Made by a program: the position numbers and the translations under genes
NCBI RefSeq assembly: GCF_030291075.1
Contig: NZ_CP127407.1
Span: 432,001 to 496,000 of the forward strand
Length of the DNA stretch: 64,000 nt
Source: Stenotrophomonas sp. 57
GTDB lineage: Bacteria; Pseudomonadota; Gammaproteobacteria; Xanthomonadales; Xanthomonadaceae
Direction of reading: 5' to 3'
Notes under the pieces: model-generated
Told to the model about the DNA's origin: nothing
The model's input: only the letters and a program-made list of their open reading frames with translations
Database searches by the model: none
Shown here: positions 34,413-42,508 of the stretch, piece by piece
Position numbering within the stretch: the stretch's first letter is position 1
Layout: every line of letters starts with the position of its first letter

Positions 34413-34829
34413 TCAGCCCAGGCGGTGTGCCGGGTTCTGCTGTTGTTCCTGCTCACGGACCTGCTGTTCGGGCAGCTGCCCCATGGACGGCTGCTGCGGG
34501 GCAATGCCCAGCTTCTGCATCGACTGCTCCACCGGCGTCTGCGCAGCCACTGCGGTCGGCATCATCGCCCGCAGGTGCGCCGGATTGGCCGGGTCGCCCT
34601 GTACCACGAAGATGTTGTGTCCCGCCGGCTGGTTGGCCGTGGCGTTGCTGACCAGCACGTGGTCGACCTGCTGCAGGCCCTGCTCGCGGGCGAGCACGGT
34701 CAGGCTGGCGGTCAGCCGCTCGCTGGTCTGGTCGAACGCACGGCCGTGCTGGGCATCCAGTGCGGCCACGCCTTGGCGGATCTGCTGGTTGAGGCCATAG
34801 TCGGGGTGGTTGGGGGTGATCTCTGCCAT
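34413..34829 (-). CDS. Orphan XVIPCD-only protein
   Basis: 138 residues from ATG 34829. Almost the whole protein is an XVIPCD: NHPDYGLNQQIRQGVAALDA, LTASLTVLAREQGLQQVDHVLVS, FVVQGDPANPAHLRAMMPT, then a Gln-rich tail ending NPAHRLG. There is no toxin domain in front, and upstream sequence on that strand has none in any frame. It is oriented against the four effectors. It could be a secreted filler, a competitor for the VirD4 docking site, a carrier for a separate toxin, or what is left of a full effector. All conserved XVIPCD positions look intact, which argues against simple decay. Confidence 0.8.
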   Translation of the reverse strand: MAEITPNHPDYGLNQQIRQGVAALDAQHGRAFDQTSERLTASLTVLAREQGLQQVDHVLVSNATANQPAGHNIFVVQGDPANPAHLRAMMPTAVAAQTPVEQSMQKLGIAPQQPSMGQLPEQQVREQEQQQNPAHRLG

Positions 34830-34905
34830 GGGGCGATCTGCAGCGGTAGGTCGTGATGGATCGGGTCAGTATAGAACCGGCCCGTGAACCACCGCATCGC
34901 GGCGA

Positions 34906-35385
34906 TCAGTCCGCCGGCCGATGGTCGTAGCTGATCACCCGCTCGGCCAGCCAGCGCCCGTCCACGCGGTGCCAGACCTGGATGAAGCGCGCCTGGCCGG
35001 TCCAGTGCTCGACGCCCTTTGCATCACGCTCATGGAAGCGGTGATCGCCGATCTCCAGGGCGCGATCGTCGTGCAGCGGAAACACCTGCAGCGAGCTTTC
35101 CACCAACTCGCGGCGCAGGTGGGTGCGGTTGGCGCGGGTGCTCTCGCACAGCGCAGCCACGCTGCGGCGGAAGTCGTCACGCTTGCTGGCGGACTTGCCC
35201 GCCTTGTCATGGAAGAACTCCATGTCTTCAGTGGTCATGGTCGCGGCCTTGTCGGCGTCGCAGTCGTCGAACGCGGCGGCGAACAGCTCCGCGTCGGCCC
35301 GGCGGATCTGCTCGCGCAGGGTTCCGTTAGCGCTCGGGGCGGCGGCCAGGCCGGCAGCAAGCAGGGGCAGGGTGAGCAGCAGCAT
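34906..35385 (-). CDS. Exported NTF2-like (DUF4440/SnoaL-type) protein
   Basis: 159 residues with an N-terminal signal peptide (LLLTLPLLAAGLAAAPSA). The rest is a single NTF2-like cone fold: IRRADAELFAAAFDDCDADKAATMTTEDMEFFHDKAG, a helical middle with a Cys, and a C-terminal FIQVWHRVDGRWLAERVISYDH that closes the sheet. Such domains bind small ligands or serve as enzyme scaffolds, and exported versions are common in Xanthomonadaceae without known role. The gene stands alone between the effector cluster and the hydrolase gene. Confidence 0.75.
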   Translation of the reverse strand: MLLLTLPLLAAGLAAAPSANGTLREQIRRADAELFAAAFDDCDADKAATMTTEDMEFFHDKAGKSASKRDDFRRSVAALCESTRANRTHLRRELVESSLQVFPLHDDRALEIGDHRFHERDAKGVEHWTGQARFIQVWHRVDGRWLAERVISYDHRPAD

Positions 35386-35606
35386 GGCAAGGCTCCAGGG
35401 CGGGATTCACGCAGGCTCGCACGGCGCTCCGGGGGCCGCAGCCGCGCTGCGACGAAACGGGTTTTCCAGGGGGTGAATGCCCGCATCCATGGATTGGCCG
35501 GGTGGCGCGCCCTGTGCAGAGGGTGTCATGGCGACCGCCGATTCCATCACGACCCCGATAGGGGACGGCGCATATCCTGAAATCCTCCCCTTCCACAGGA
35601 GTTCCC

Positions 35607-36419
35607 ATGCCTGCTTCCCGCGTCCGCCTGCACGTTGAAGACACCGGTGGCGATGGCCGCCCGGTCATTCTGATTCACGGTTGGCCGCTGTCCGCCGATG
35701 CCTGGAAGACGCAGGTGTCGATCCTGCGCGACGCCCAGCACCGCGTGATCAGCTACGACCGGCGCGGCTTCGGCCGCTCCGAAAAACCGGCCGAGGGCTA
35801 TGACTACGACACGCTGGCGGCGGATCTGGCTGGGCTGATCGATGAACGTGACCTGCGCGACGTCACCCTGGTCGGCTTCTCGATGGGCGGTGGCGAGGTG
35901 GCGCGTTACGTGGCCAACCATGGCCAGGATCGCCTGCACAGCGTGGTGTTCGCGGCGGCGGTGCCGCCGTTCCTGCTACGCGGCGACGACAACCCGGAAG
36001 GCCCGCTGACCCAGAACAAGGCTGACGAAATGCGCAGTGGTCTGGAGAAGGATCGCGAGGCTTTCTTCGATGGCTTCACCCGCGATTTCTTCAGCGCCAA
36101 TGGCCAGCTGATGGTGACCGAAGAGACGCGTCAGGCGGCGATCGCACTGTGCCATCAATCCGACCAGACGGCGGCGCTGGGTTGCATGCAGGCGTTTGCC
36201 ACTACCGACTTCCGCGACGATCTGAAGAAGATCACGGTGCCAACCCTGATCCTGCACGGTGACAGCGACGCGATCGTGCCGTTCGAAGGTTCCGGGCAGC
36301 GAACACATCAGGCGATAGCGGGCAGCGAGGTGGTGATCCTGGAAGGCGCGCCGCATGGCTGCAATACGAGCCATGCCGACCACTTCAATCTGGCGCTGCT
36401 GAACTTCCTGAAGCGGTAA
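35607..36419 (+). CDS. Alpha/beta hydrolase (chloroperoxidase/arylesterase-like)
   Basis: 270 residues, start ATG 35607 after CAGGAG. Family blocks are complete: oxyanion-hole HGWPLSADAW (residues 24-33), SYDRRGFGRSEKP, nucleophile elbow GFSMGGGE with Ser92, HGDSDAIVP supplying the acid, and a late His in the PHGCNTSHADHFN segment. This is the non-haem chloroperoxidase-like esterase branch, whose members hydrolyse small esters and can show perhydrolase activity. No cofactor or signal peptide, so cytosolic. Natural substrate unknown. It stands alone with a 57-codon gene directly behind. Confidence 0.9.
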   Translation: MPASRVRLHVEDTGGDGRPVILIHGWPLSADAWKTQVSILRDAQHRVISYDRRGFGRSEKPAEGYDYDTLAADLAGLIDERDLRDVTLVGFSMGGGEVARYVANHGQDRLHSVVFAAAVPPFLLRGDDNPEGPLTQNKADEMRSGLEKDREAFFDGFTRDFFSANGQLMVTEETRQAAIALCHQSDQTAALGCMQAFATTDFRDDLKKITVPTLILHGDSDAIVPFEGSGQRTHQAIAGSEVVILEGAPHGCNTSHADHFNLALLNFLKR

Positions 36420-36428
36420 GCTGCATCC

Positions 36429-36602
36429 ATGCGCCAGACCAAGACACCCCCGTGGAAGAAGCCCAACCCCAAGGGCCAGACCTCGCAGCCCTTGTCGCCT
36501 GCGCAGAAAGAGGCGGCGCGGCAGCGTGCGGAAGAGAATGGACGACGTTACCCGAATCTGGTGGACAACATGTGGGCGGCGAAGCTGCCGCGGGGGTCCT
36601 GA
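36429..36602 (+). CDS. Small basic protein of 57 residues
   Basis: A short ORF from ATG 36429, 9 bp after the hydrolase stop, giving MRQTKTPPWKKPNPKG, then QTSQPLSPAQKEAARQRAEENGRRYPNLVDNMWAA. It is rich in Lys, Arg and Pro at the N-terminus and has one predicted helix. Close spacing to the hydrolase and ordered amino-acid content support a real gene, perhaps a nucleic-acid-binding or ribosome-associated small protein. It ends 4 bp before a SMAG element. No family recognised with certainty. Confidence 0.6.
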   Translation: MRQTKTPPWKKPNPKGQTSQPLSPAQKEAARQRAEENGRRYPNLVDNMWAAKLPRGS

Positions 36603-36605
36603 TCT

Positions 36606-36686
36606 GTAGAGCCGAGCCATGCTCGGCTAGCGCGCATAGCGCGTGCTCTTTCACGGGACAGCAGCCGAGCGTGGGCTCGGCTCTAC
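36606..36686. repeat. SMAG-type palindromic repeat pair (GCCGAGC subtype)
   Basis: Inverted pair with GTAGAGCCGAGC and its complement at the ends. The TAG of the right-hand head (minus strand) is the stop codon of the gene ending at 36683. Confidence 0.9.
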
Positions 36687-37363
36687 AGGTCGGCCAGCGG
36701 CTTCCAGCCGGTTTCCAGCCGGGGCGAGATCTCGCGCTGGCGGACGGTGATGGCCTCAACCGGCAGCCCCGCCAGGCGCGCAAGCTCTGCATGCAGCACA
36801 TCGGCATCCACCGGCACGGCCGTAGCTACCTGCAGCCGATCCCCCTGATGCCTGACCTGTACCGGTAGCGTGGCGTGCGCTTCATGCTCGCCGCCGGTGC
36901 GACCGATCGGGTAGCGCATCCTTACCGGCCGCGACAGTTGCGCCAGTGCTGGCCGCCACGCCTGCAGCACGAGGGGCTGCCGGCCCGCCGGAACACGTAC
37001 CTCAGCAATCGTGGCCGGGTAGCCGGTGAGGCTCTCGGCCATCACCTGGAAGCGCGCGCCATCCGGCATGACCAGCACGGCGGCAATCAACGCAGAGAAC
37101 GAAACGAACACCGCGGCGAGGTTCCAGCTGCGCGGCGCGGTGGCCGGGCGCGTTGCGGTGCGCAGGCCCGGTCTGCGCCGCAGCTTGCGTGCGTAGATGC
37201 GCCGGTCCTTCCGGCGCGGGCTGCTGCTGTGCTCGGGCAGGTTCAAGGGAACGCGTGGAAGGCGCGCCGCGCGGGTCTTGATCAGGCGCGACAGCAGCAT
37301 CCACGCGATCACGAACGCCAGCAGCGGGAGCAGCGTTCGCACCCACAGATACAGCGTGACCAT
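36683..37363 (-). CDS. Inner-membrane protein of unknown function
   Basis: 226 residues from ATG 37363, with GAGGTG about 8 nt upstream; a GTG at 37402 is an alternative. Two membrane segments are evident, about residues 5-30 (LWVRTLLPLLAFVIAWMLLSRL) and 80-102 (WNLAAVFVSFSALIAAVLVM). Between them is a basic cytoplasmic loop, and a C-terminal domain of about 120 residues should face the periplasm (VRVPAGRQPLVLQAWRPAL, VDADVLHAELARLAGLPVE). The stop codon belongs to the SMAG repeat. Family not recognised. Confidence 0.65.
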   Translation of the reverse strand: MVTLYLWVRTLLPLLAFVIAWMLLSRLIKTRAARLPRVPLNLPEHSSSPRRKDRRIYARKLRRRPGLRTATRPATAPRSWNLAAVFVSFSALIAAVLVMPDGARFQVMAESLTGYPATIAEVRVPAGRQPLVLQAWRPALAQLSRPVRMRYPIGRTGGEHEAHATLPVQVRHQGDRLQVATAVPVDADVLHAELARLAGLPVEAITVRQREISPRLETGWKPLADL

Positions 37364-37484
37364 CCACAACACCTCTACATACGCCCATCCATGCTCATCC
37401 ACATCCTACCGGGACCACGCGACGGTTGTCGTATCCGACAGCCGACAAGCACAGGGTGATTGGTTAGGATGGTCCTTTGTTGTC

Positions 37485-38156
37485 ATGGATGAACCGATGG
37501 CCTCTGCTGCTACCCGCTTCTGCCGTATCTGTGGCCCGGGCCCGATCCTGCTGGTTCTGCAGGTGGTGGCATTGCTGGCGGTGGCGCTTGCCGCCGGCTT
37601 CTTCCACAGCCGCGTGGGGTTGCTGCTCGAGCCTGTGGATGAAGCCTGTGGTGGCCCTGACGCTGCCGCACGCATGCAGGTGGCAGAGCAGCTGATGGCA
37701 CGTTCCACCGCGTTGGCGCCGTGGCAACCGTTGCAGTGGGTTCCGATGGCCGGTGTGGTGCTGGCGCTGCTGGGTGCGATGTCGATCAGCATCTACCGGC
37801 TGGGTCGCTTGCCGGAACGGTTGCGATGGACCAACTGGGGCTTGATGGCACTGCATGCCGTGATCTTGCTGCTGGCTACCCGCGTCCTGCATCTGTATGA
37901 CATGGCGTGGACCACCGTGGCCACGCTTTCGCCGGCAGCGTGTCTGGTGGAGCTGGGTGAGCAGGGGCGGTTGCCGCTGGCCCAGGCGCAACAGGTGGTG
38001 TTCGAGATTCTTACCCGCGCGCATGCACCGTTGCTGCGCAATCCTGATGATCTGGCCTTGGTGCTGGCCGCACTGCTGTTGATGGCGATGGCGGCGGGAT
38101 TCATGCTGTGGCGGGCGATCGTGCGCGAACGTCAGGTGCAGTCGCCCAGCCCCTGA
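37485..38156 (+). CDS. Multi-pass membrane protein of unknown function
   Basis: 223 residues from ATG 37485 (a second ATG four codons on is possible). Four membrane segments can be seen: about 17-39 (ILLVLQVVALLAVALAAGFF), 82-103 (VPMAGVVLALLGAMSISIY), 115-135 (GLMALHAVILLLATRVLHLY) and 195-214 (LALVLAALLLMAMAAGFML). Two periplasmic or cytoplasmic loops carry single Cys residues (EACGG, AACLVE). It is followed closely by the deacetylase gene in the same direction, with no recognised functional tie. Confidence 0.65.
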   Translation: MDEPMASAATRFCRICGPGPILLVLQVVALLAVALAAGFFHSRVGLLLEPVDEACGGPDAAARMQVAEQLMARSTALAPWQPLQWVPMAGVVLALLGAMSISIYRLGRLPERLRWTNWGLMALHAVILLLATRVLHLYDMAWTTVATLSPAACLVELGEQGRLPLAQAQQVVFEILTRAHAPLLRNPDDLALVLAALLLMAMAAGFMLWRAIVRERQVQSPSP

Positions 38157-38226
38157 GAGGTGTGTGACCAACCACGCGCCCGCAATCGCGCTACAGTCTG
38201 CGCTTCGCTCCTGCAAGGATGTGCTG

Positions 38227-39195
38227 ATGCGTTGGTTGCTGCGTGCTGTGCCATTGCTGCTGTGTTCGTTGGCGGTACACGCCGCTGAAGTCGACCGCCG
38301 GATCGCGGTGACCATCGACGACCTGCCCTGGGCGCGGGTGGACAAGATCGTTCCGACGGATCTTCAGTCGCGGCACGAGGCGCTGATGGCGCAGCTGCAC
38401 CAGGCGGGTGTGCCGGTAGTGGGCTTCGTCAACGAGAACAAGCTTGAGATCGAAGGGCAGGTGCAGCCGGCGCGGGTGAAGATGTTGCGCGACTGGCTGG
38501 ACGCCGGCTATGTGCTGGGCAACCACACCTACTCGCACATGGACCTGAACGCCAAGGGCGTGCCTGCGTTCCAGCAGGATTTCCTTCGTGGCGAGGCGGT
38601 GCTGCGGCCGTTGCTGGCCGAGCGCGGGCTGAAACCGCAGTGGATGCGTCACCCCTATCTGCGTGCCGGGCGCACGCCGGAAGAACGCGCGGAGATGGAC
38701 GTGTTCTTCAAGCAGCATGGCTACCGCGTGGCACCGGTGACGGTCGACAACGGCGAGTGGGTGTGGGCGTTCGCCTATGCCAACGTAATGAACGAGCAGC
38801 CGGATTCCCTGGCGCGCGAGGCGACGCTGGCACAGCTGCGCAAGGGCTATGTGCCGTACATGCTGAACAAGCTCGACTACTACGAGAAGCAGTCGCAGGC
38901 GCTGCTGGGCTATGCACTGCCGCAGGTGTGGCTGATGCATGCCAACGAACTCAACGCGGCCACCTTCGCCGAACTGGTGGCGGCAACCAAGCGCCGCGGC
39001 TATCGCTTCATCTCGCTGGACGAGGCGATGCGCGATCCGGCCTATGCACGCGGGGCCGAAGGCTACAGTGGCCGCTACGGCCCGAGCTGGCTGCACCGCT
39101 GGGCGATGGCGGAGAAAAAACCGAAGGACTTCTACGCCGGTGAACCGGAAGTGCCAAGGTGGGTGATGAAGCTGGCCAAGGTGGATTCGGAGTGA
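38227..39195 (+). CDS. Exported polysaccharide deacetylase (NodB homology domain)
   Basis: 322 residues from ATG 38227, which starts a signal peptide (MRWLLRAVPLLLCSLAVHAA); AAGGA lies about 8 nt upstream. The earlier GTG at 38164 would hide the signal. NodB motifs: MT1 TIDDLPW with Asp31-Asp32, MT2 GNHTYSHMDLN with His100 and His104 for metal binding, MT3-like RHPYLRAGRTPEE, and a late LMHANELNA histidine motif. Such enzymes remove acetyl groups from N-acetylated sugars in peptidoglycan or exported polysaccharide. The C-terminal 60 residues are family-specific and Lys-rich. Confidence 0.9.
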   Translation: MRWLLRAVPLLLCSLAVHAAEVDRRIAVTIDDLPWARVDKIVPTDLQSRHEALMAQLHQAGVPVVGFVNENKLEIEGQVQPARVKMLRDWLDAGYVLGNHTYSHMDLNAKGVPAFQQDFLRGEAVLRPLLAERGLKPQWMRHPYLRAGRTPEERAEMDVFFKQHGYRVAPVTVDNGEWVWAFAYANVMNEQPDSLAREATLAQLRKGYVPYMLNKLDYYEKQSQALLGYALPQVWLMHANELNAATFAELVAATKRRGYRFISLDEAMRDPAYARGAEGYSGRYGPSWLHRWAMAEKKPKDFYAGEPEVPRWVMKLAKVDSE

Positions 39196-39198
39196 GGC

Positions 39199-40041
39199 TC
39201 AGCGCTTGACGGCCAGCACGCCGTCAAGCGCCAGCTCGGCCTTGAACCCGGTCTTTTCCAGGCGTTTGGCTACTTCACGCGGCACGTCGCGGCCGCTGGT
39301 CAGCTTGTTCGGCGCACCGGTGTAATGAAACAGACGCCCGCCCTTGCGGATGACGCGGGCAAGGTGGTCGTAGAACACCTGTGAGTACAGCTCGCCGGCG
39401 ATGCCGAAGCGCGGGGGGTCGTGCAGGATCGCGTCGACGCTGTTGCTGGCCACCTGTTCGATCTGCTGCGAGACATCGCCGTGGCTGAACTGCAGGCGGC
39501 CACCGGCCGCGGCTGAGTCCGGATCCGGCGACCATGGGTTGAGCGTGCGCAGCCACATCACGTCGGCGTTTTTCTCGAACGAGCGGATCTGGCCGACACC
39601 GGCCTCCAGCGCACAGGCGGCAAAGTAGCCCAGGCCGCCGCAGGTATCGAGGATGACCTTGCCGGCCGGAGCGACCAGCTCGACCTTGCGGCGCGCATCC
39701 TCGAACGGTGACAGCTTGGAGGTCGGCAGCATCTTGATGCCGTCGATCTCGAAGGTGGGCGCACCCCATTCGGTCGGTACCAGCTTGATCAGCGAACCGC
39801 TGTAGCGCGAAATCGACGCGAACTCGTCGCCATCCCAGTAGTAAAGCGTGCGGTCCTTCAGCTTGCCCGGCCACGGGTAGTGCTGGCCACGGAAGTGGAA
39901 GCCGTCGCCATCCAGCGCCACGCTGTCCTGGCTGCGGCCAAGGTCGAGCGAGCCCTGCCAGTCGGCCGCGCCCTTGTCATGGGCACGGCGCAGGGTATCG
40001 GCGCTGTCGCGGGTCAGCAGGGGGCCGGTGTAATGGGGCAC
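39199..40041 (-). CDS. Class I SAM-dependent methyltransferase
   Basis: 280 residues from ATG 40041. The N-terminal 110 residues form a separate domain with SVALDGDGFHFRGQHYPWPGKLKDRTLYYWDG-like content split by turns. The Rossmann part begins at GKVILDTCGGLGYFAACA (SAM-binding motif I), then IRSFEKNADVMWLR, GDVSQQIE, and the catalytic-style DAILHDPPRFG. The DPPR motif followed by F is typical of enzymes that methylate RNA bases or protein side chains. The substrate cannot be named from sequence. It is convergent with the deacetylase gene, 3 bp apart. Confidence 0.8.
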   Translation of the reverse strand: MPHYTGPLLTRDSADTLRRAHDKGAADWQGSLDLGRSQDSVALDGDGFHFRGQHYPWPGKLKDRTLYYWDGDEFASISRYSGSLIKLVPTEWGAPTFEIDGIKMLPTSKLSPFEDARRKVELVAPAGKVILDTCGGLGYFAACALEAGVGQIRSFEKNADVMWLRTLNPWSPDPDSAAAGGRLQFSHGDVSQQIEQVASNSVDAILHDPPRFGIAGELYSQVFYDHLARVIRKGGRLFHYTGAPNKLTSGRDVPREVAKRLEKTGFKAELALDGVLAVKR

Positions 40042-40114
40042 GGCGGGTACCGGGGCGGTTCGGGGGAGGGCATGGTACCGCAGCTTTTACCGGGGTCCCG
40101 GGGTGGCTGCTGCT

Positions 40115-40173
40115 GTAGATCCACGCCATGCGTGGATGAAGACGGCAGGAGCCGAGCGTGGGCTCGGCGTTAC
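40115..40173. repeat. Degenerate SMAG-type pair
   Basis: Left head GTAGATCCACGCCATGCGTG and a right unit of the GCCGAGC subtype ending GTTAC instead of CTAC. The altered right head (minus strand GTAAC) provides the TAA stop of the gene ending at 40170. Confidence 0.75.
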
Positions 40174-40499
40174 AGCTGGCTTGTGCAGCTGTAGCCGTGT
40201 GTAGCTCCTTCTCCTGAAATCATGTTGACGCCACGCGAGGGCTGCATGCCCTGCAGCGCGCACGACCGACGATGGACGTCCTGGGTTTCCGGTGGCTGCC
40301 GATCAAAGTCGTAGCGCAGGCGGCCGTCTTCCTGCAGCAGCCAATGCACGGTAACGCGCTCGTGGCGACCATCACCGAGATCCCAGTCCAGGGTGCGCAT
40401 GATCAGGGTCTGGCCATCGGGCAGCTGCCGGACTTCGTCATAGGCACCCTGGGTCTTCGGCGCGCTTACCGCAAGCAGCAGAAGCAGCAGCATTGGCAT
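40170..40499 (-). CDS. Small exported protein
   Basis: 109 residues from ATG 40499 (or the ATG two codons later). A short hydrophobic N-terminus (MLLLLLLAVSAPKTQGA) acts as a signal peptide. The mature part contains RTLDWDLGDGRHERVTVHWLLQEDGRLRYDFDR, suggesting one small beta sheet, and two Cys late in the sequence (RRSCALQG, YSCTSQL) likely joined as a disulfide. The stop codon is inside the degenerate SMAG unit, so the last few residues may be repeat-derived. Function unknown. Confidence 0.6.
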   Translation of the reverse strand: MPMLLLLLLAVSAPKTQGAYDEVRQLPDGQTLIMRTLDWDLGDGRHERVTVHWLLQEDGRLRYDFDRQPPETQDVHRRSCALQGMQPSRGVNMISGEGATHGYSCTSQL

Positions 40500-40562
40500 C
40501 GCTCCTCAAAGAAGACAGGATGCGCCCATAGTGCCCTGAGTCGCCATCAGAATCATTGCGTC

Positions 40563-40979
40563 TTACGGGCACTTCATCGCATACACCGGCCCAGCACCGA
40601 TCAGCATCAACGCCATGTAGTCACTATCGCTGGCCTTGCCCTTCAACGTCGCGTCCTTGTTGAAGTGGAAGATGCCGAAGCCGCCGGCCATGCGGATCAA
40701 CGCGCTGTCGATCTGCTCGGCGTCATCGCGGAAGTAGCGGCTGATCTCGCTGCGGGTGGCCTTGTGCAGGGCATTCGGCTCGCGCTGCCACTGGTCGCCG
40801 CGGCTGAAGGAGACGAAGTACTGGCCGCCTTCCCTGTCGATGCGGAAATCGGCCTGCTTGCGCGCGCTGGTGGCGAAACAGCCCTGCAGCGGATCAGCGG
40901 AGAACGGAAGCCCGGCGTCGCCACCGCAGGCGCTGAGCAGCAGGAGGGCACCGGGCAGCAGCAGGCGGAGCGTGCGCAT
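40563..40979 (-). CDS. Lipoprotein of unknown function
   Basis: 138 residues from ATG 40979, which starts a lipoprotein signal (MRTLRLLLPGALLLLSACGG) with lipobox LSAC (Cys18). The open frame back to 41057 was not used because it would disrupt this signal. Mature segments: PLQGCFATSARKQADFRID, GQYFVSFSRGDQW, HKATRSEISRYFRDDAEQ, GFGIFHFNKDATLKGKASDSDYMA, ending YAMKCP. The two Cys may form a disulfide. No family recognised. It is divergent from the small membrane-protein gene at 41070. Confidence 0.7.
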   Translation of the reverse strand: MRTLRLLLPGALLLLSACGGDAGLPFSADPLQGCFATSARKQADFRIDREGGQYFVSFSRGDQWQREPNALHKATRSEISRYFRDDAEQIDSALIRMAGGFGIFHFNKDATLKGKASDSDYMALMLIGAGPVYAMKCP

Positions 40980-41069
40980 GGGATGTCCCGACGGGGCAGG
41001 TGCGGCTAGTGTAGGCAGCATGCGGGCACGGCCCGTACAGAAATTCGGCAAGGACACAGGGGTTTTCGG

Positions 41070-41354
41070 ATGGCGCAGGGCAAGGCGCCGTGGTGCGGCG
41101 TGGCCAGTTGGCTGGGGATCGTGGTGGGCTGGGGTGCGGGCAGCCTGGCTGCACAGGCTGCGGTGGCCGCAGGCGGCAATGGCATGGCCGCCGGGCTAGG
41201 CGTGGGCGTGCTGGGTGCGGCACTGGTGGGTGGCGGTCTGGCGGTGGCGTCGCGCGTGCGCGGCGAGCGCTGGCCGTGGATCGGCATCGGTGGTGCGGTG
41301 CTGAGTGCGCTGCCGCTGCTGATGTACCTGTTGCGGATGATGCTGAAGCTCTGA
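41070..41354 (+). CDS. Small membrane protein
   Basis: 94 residues from ATG 41070. Two or three hydrophobic helices: about 11-34 (GVASWLGIVVGWGAGSLAAQ), 42-62 (AGLGVGVLGAALVGGGLAV) and 72-92 (GIGGAVLSALPLLMYLLRMM). The first two are Gly-rich, so they may pack closely. No polar functional motif is visible. It ends just before a SMAG cluster. Similar 90-residue membrane proteins are common orphans in this family. Confidence 0.6.
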   Translation: MAQGKAPWCGVASWLGIVVGWGAGSLAAQAAVAAGGNGMAAGLGVGVLGAALVGGGLAVASRVRGERWPWIGIGGAVLSALPLLMYLLRMMLKL

Positions 41355-41356
41355 CT

Positions 41357-41453
41357 GTAGAGCCGAGCCCGTGCCCGGCTGATGGCCTGCGACAGCCGAG
41401 CATGGCTCGGCGCTACAAGGGCAACGGCAAGCCGAGCATGGGCTCGGCTCTAC
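41357..41453. repeat. Composite SMAG-type repeat (three half units)
   Basis: GTAGAGCCGAGC at the left, a complementary unit ending CGCTAC near 41415, and a second complementary unit ending CTCTAC at 41453. The two right-hand units compete for the same left partner. Confidence 0.85.
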
Positions 41454-41477
41454 AGATTCGACCGCAGTCGCGCAGGA

Positions 41478-42455
41478 TCAGCTGCGGTGTATCTCCAACG
41501 TCATGTGCACCAGTTCTTCGTGGATCGCCAGCGCTTGGCGCACGGTATCGGCATCCAGACTGGCGTCGCTGGTGACCAGGCTGGCGCTGACCGCGTACTT
41601 GCCCCGCCCCACCTGCCAGACGTGCAGGTCGGCCAGGCGTGCCGGCCACGGGCCCTGTTCGATCACCTCGCGTACTTCGGCCACCACCGGCGCATCCATC
41701 TGCGCATCGAGCAGGATGCGGCCACTGTCGCGCAGCAGGCCCACTGCCCACACGGTGACCAGTACCGCGCCGACCAGGCCCATTACCGGGTCCAGCCAGG
41801 TCAGGCCCAGCAGCTTGCCGCCGAGCAGGGCAACGATGGCCAGCACCGAAGTGGCGGCGTCGGCCAGCACATGCACGTAGGCCGACCGCAGGTTCAGATC
41901 GTGGCCGCGCGCGTGATCGTGATCGTGGTGCGCGTGATCATGCCCGGGGTGTTCGCCATGATCGTGGCCGTGCCCATGGTGGTGGTGTGCGTGGCCCGGG
42001 CTGTCGTGCAGCCACCAGGCGCACAGCAGGTTCACTGCCAGGCCGACCACGGCGATGGCAATGGCTTCGTTGTAGTGGATCGGCGCTGGCACCCACAGCC
42101 GCTCCAGTGACTGCACGGCCATCAGTGCGGCGACGCCGAGCAGGGCGATGGCGCTGGTGTAGCCGGCCAGGATCTCGATCTTCCAGGTGCCGAAGGCGAA
42201 GCGCGGATCGTGCGCATAGCGGCGCGCGCAGCGGTATGCGAATACCGACAGGCCCAGTGCCAACGCGTGCGAGCTCATGTGCCAGCCGTCGGCGAGCACG
42301 GCCATGGAGTTGAACCACCAGCCGCCAATGATCTCCACCAGCATCATGCCGACGGTGAGCCACATGGCGCGGCGGGTGTTGCGTTCGGCCAGCGGATTGC
42401 CGTCGTCGAAGCGGTGTTCGTGGCGGCGGGCGGCGGCGAGGGCGTCCAGGTGCAT
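41478..42455 (-). CDS. dmeF: Cation diffusion facilitator (DmeF-type Co/Ni efflux)
   Basis: 325 residues from ATG 42455. Six membrane helices in the CDF pattern with metal-site motifs in helix 2 (LADGWHMSSHALAL) and helix 5 (SAYVHVLADAATSVLA). Between helices 4 and 5 is a long His/Asp loop, about residues 152-185, with HAHHHHGHGHDHGEH and further HDHAHHDHDH. The long N-terminal segment before helix 1 and the GTWKIEILAGYTSAI motif are characteristic of DmeF, which exports cobalt and nickel by proton antiport. The C-terminal soluble domain dimerises. It is divergent from a DmeR-like sensor gene with a metal-responsive operator in between. Confidence 0.9.
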   Translation of the reverse strand: MHLDALAAARRHEHRFDDGNPLAERNTRRAMWLTVGMMLVEIIGGWWFNSMAVLADGWHMSSHALALGLSVFAYRCARRYAHDPRFAFGTWKIEILAGYTSAIALLGVAALMAVQSLERLWVPAPIHYNEAIAIAVVGLAVNLLCAWWLHDSPGHAHHHHGHGHDHGEHPGHDHAHHDHDHARGHDLNLRSAYVHVLADAATSVLAIVALLGGKLLGLTWLDPVMGLVGAVLVTVWAVGLLRDSGRILLDAQMDAPVVAEVREVIEQGPWPARLADLHVWQVGRGKYAVSASLVTSDASLDADTVRQALAIHEELVHMTLEIHRS

Positions 42456-42480
42456 GGGGGGACCAAGGGGGGTGGAGTAG

Positions 42481-42497
42481 ATACCCCCATAGGGTAT
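42481..42497. promoter_or_regulatory. RcnR/DmeR-type operator
   Basis: ATACCC (42481-42486) and GGGTAT (42492-42497) form a palindrome around CCATA, preceded and followed by AT-rich bases. G/C-tract sites flanked by ATA are the known recognition style of RcnR and DmeR. It lies 11 bp before the regulator ATG and 25 bp before that of the transporter. Confidence 0.8.
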
Positions 42498-42508
42498 ATG
42501 ATCCCGCC

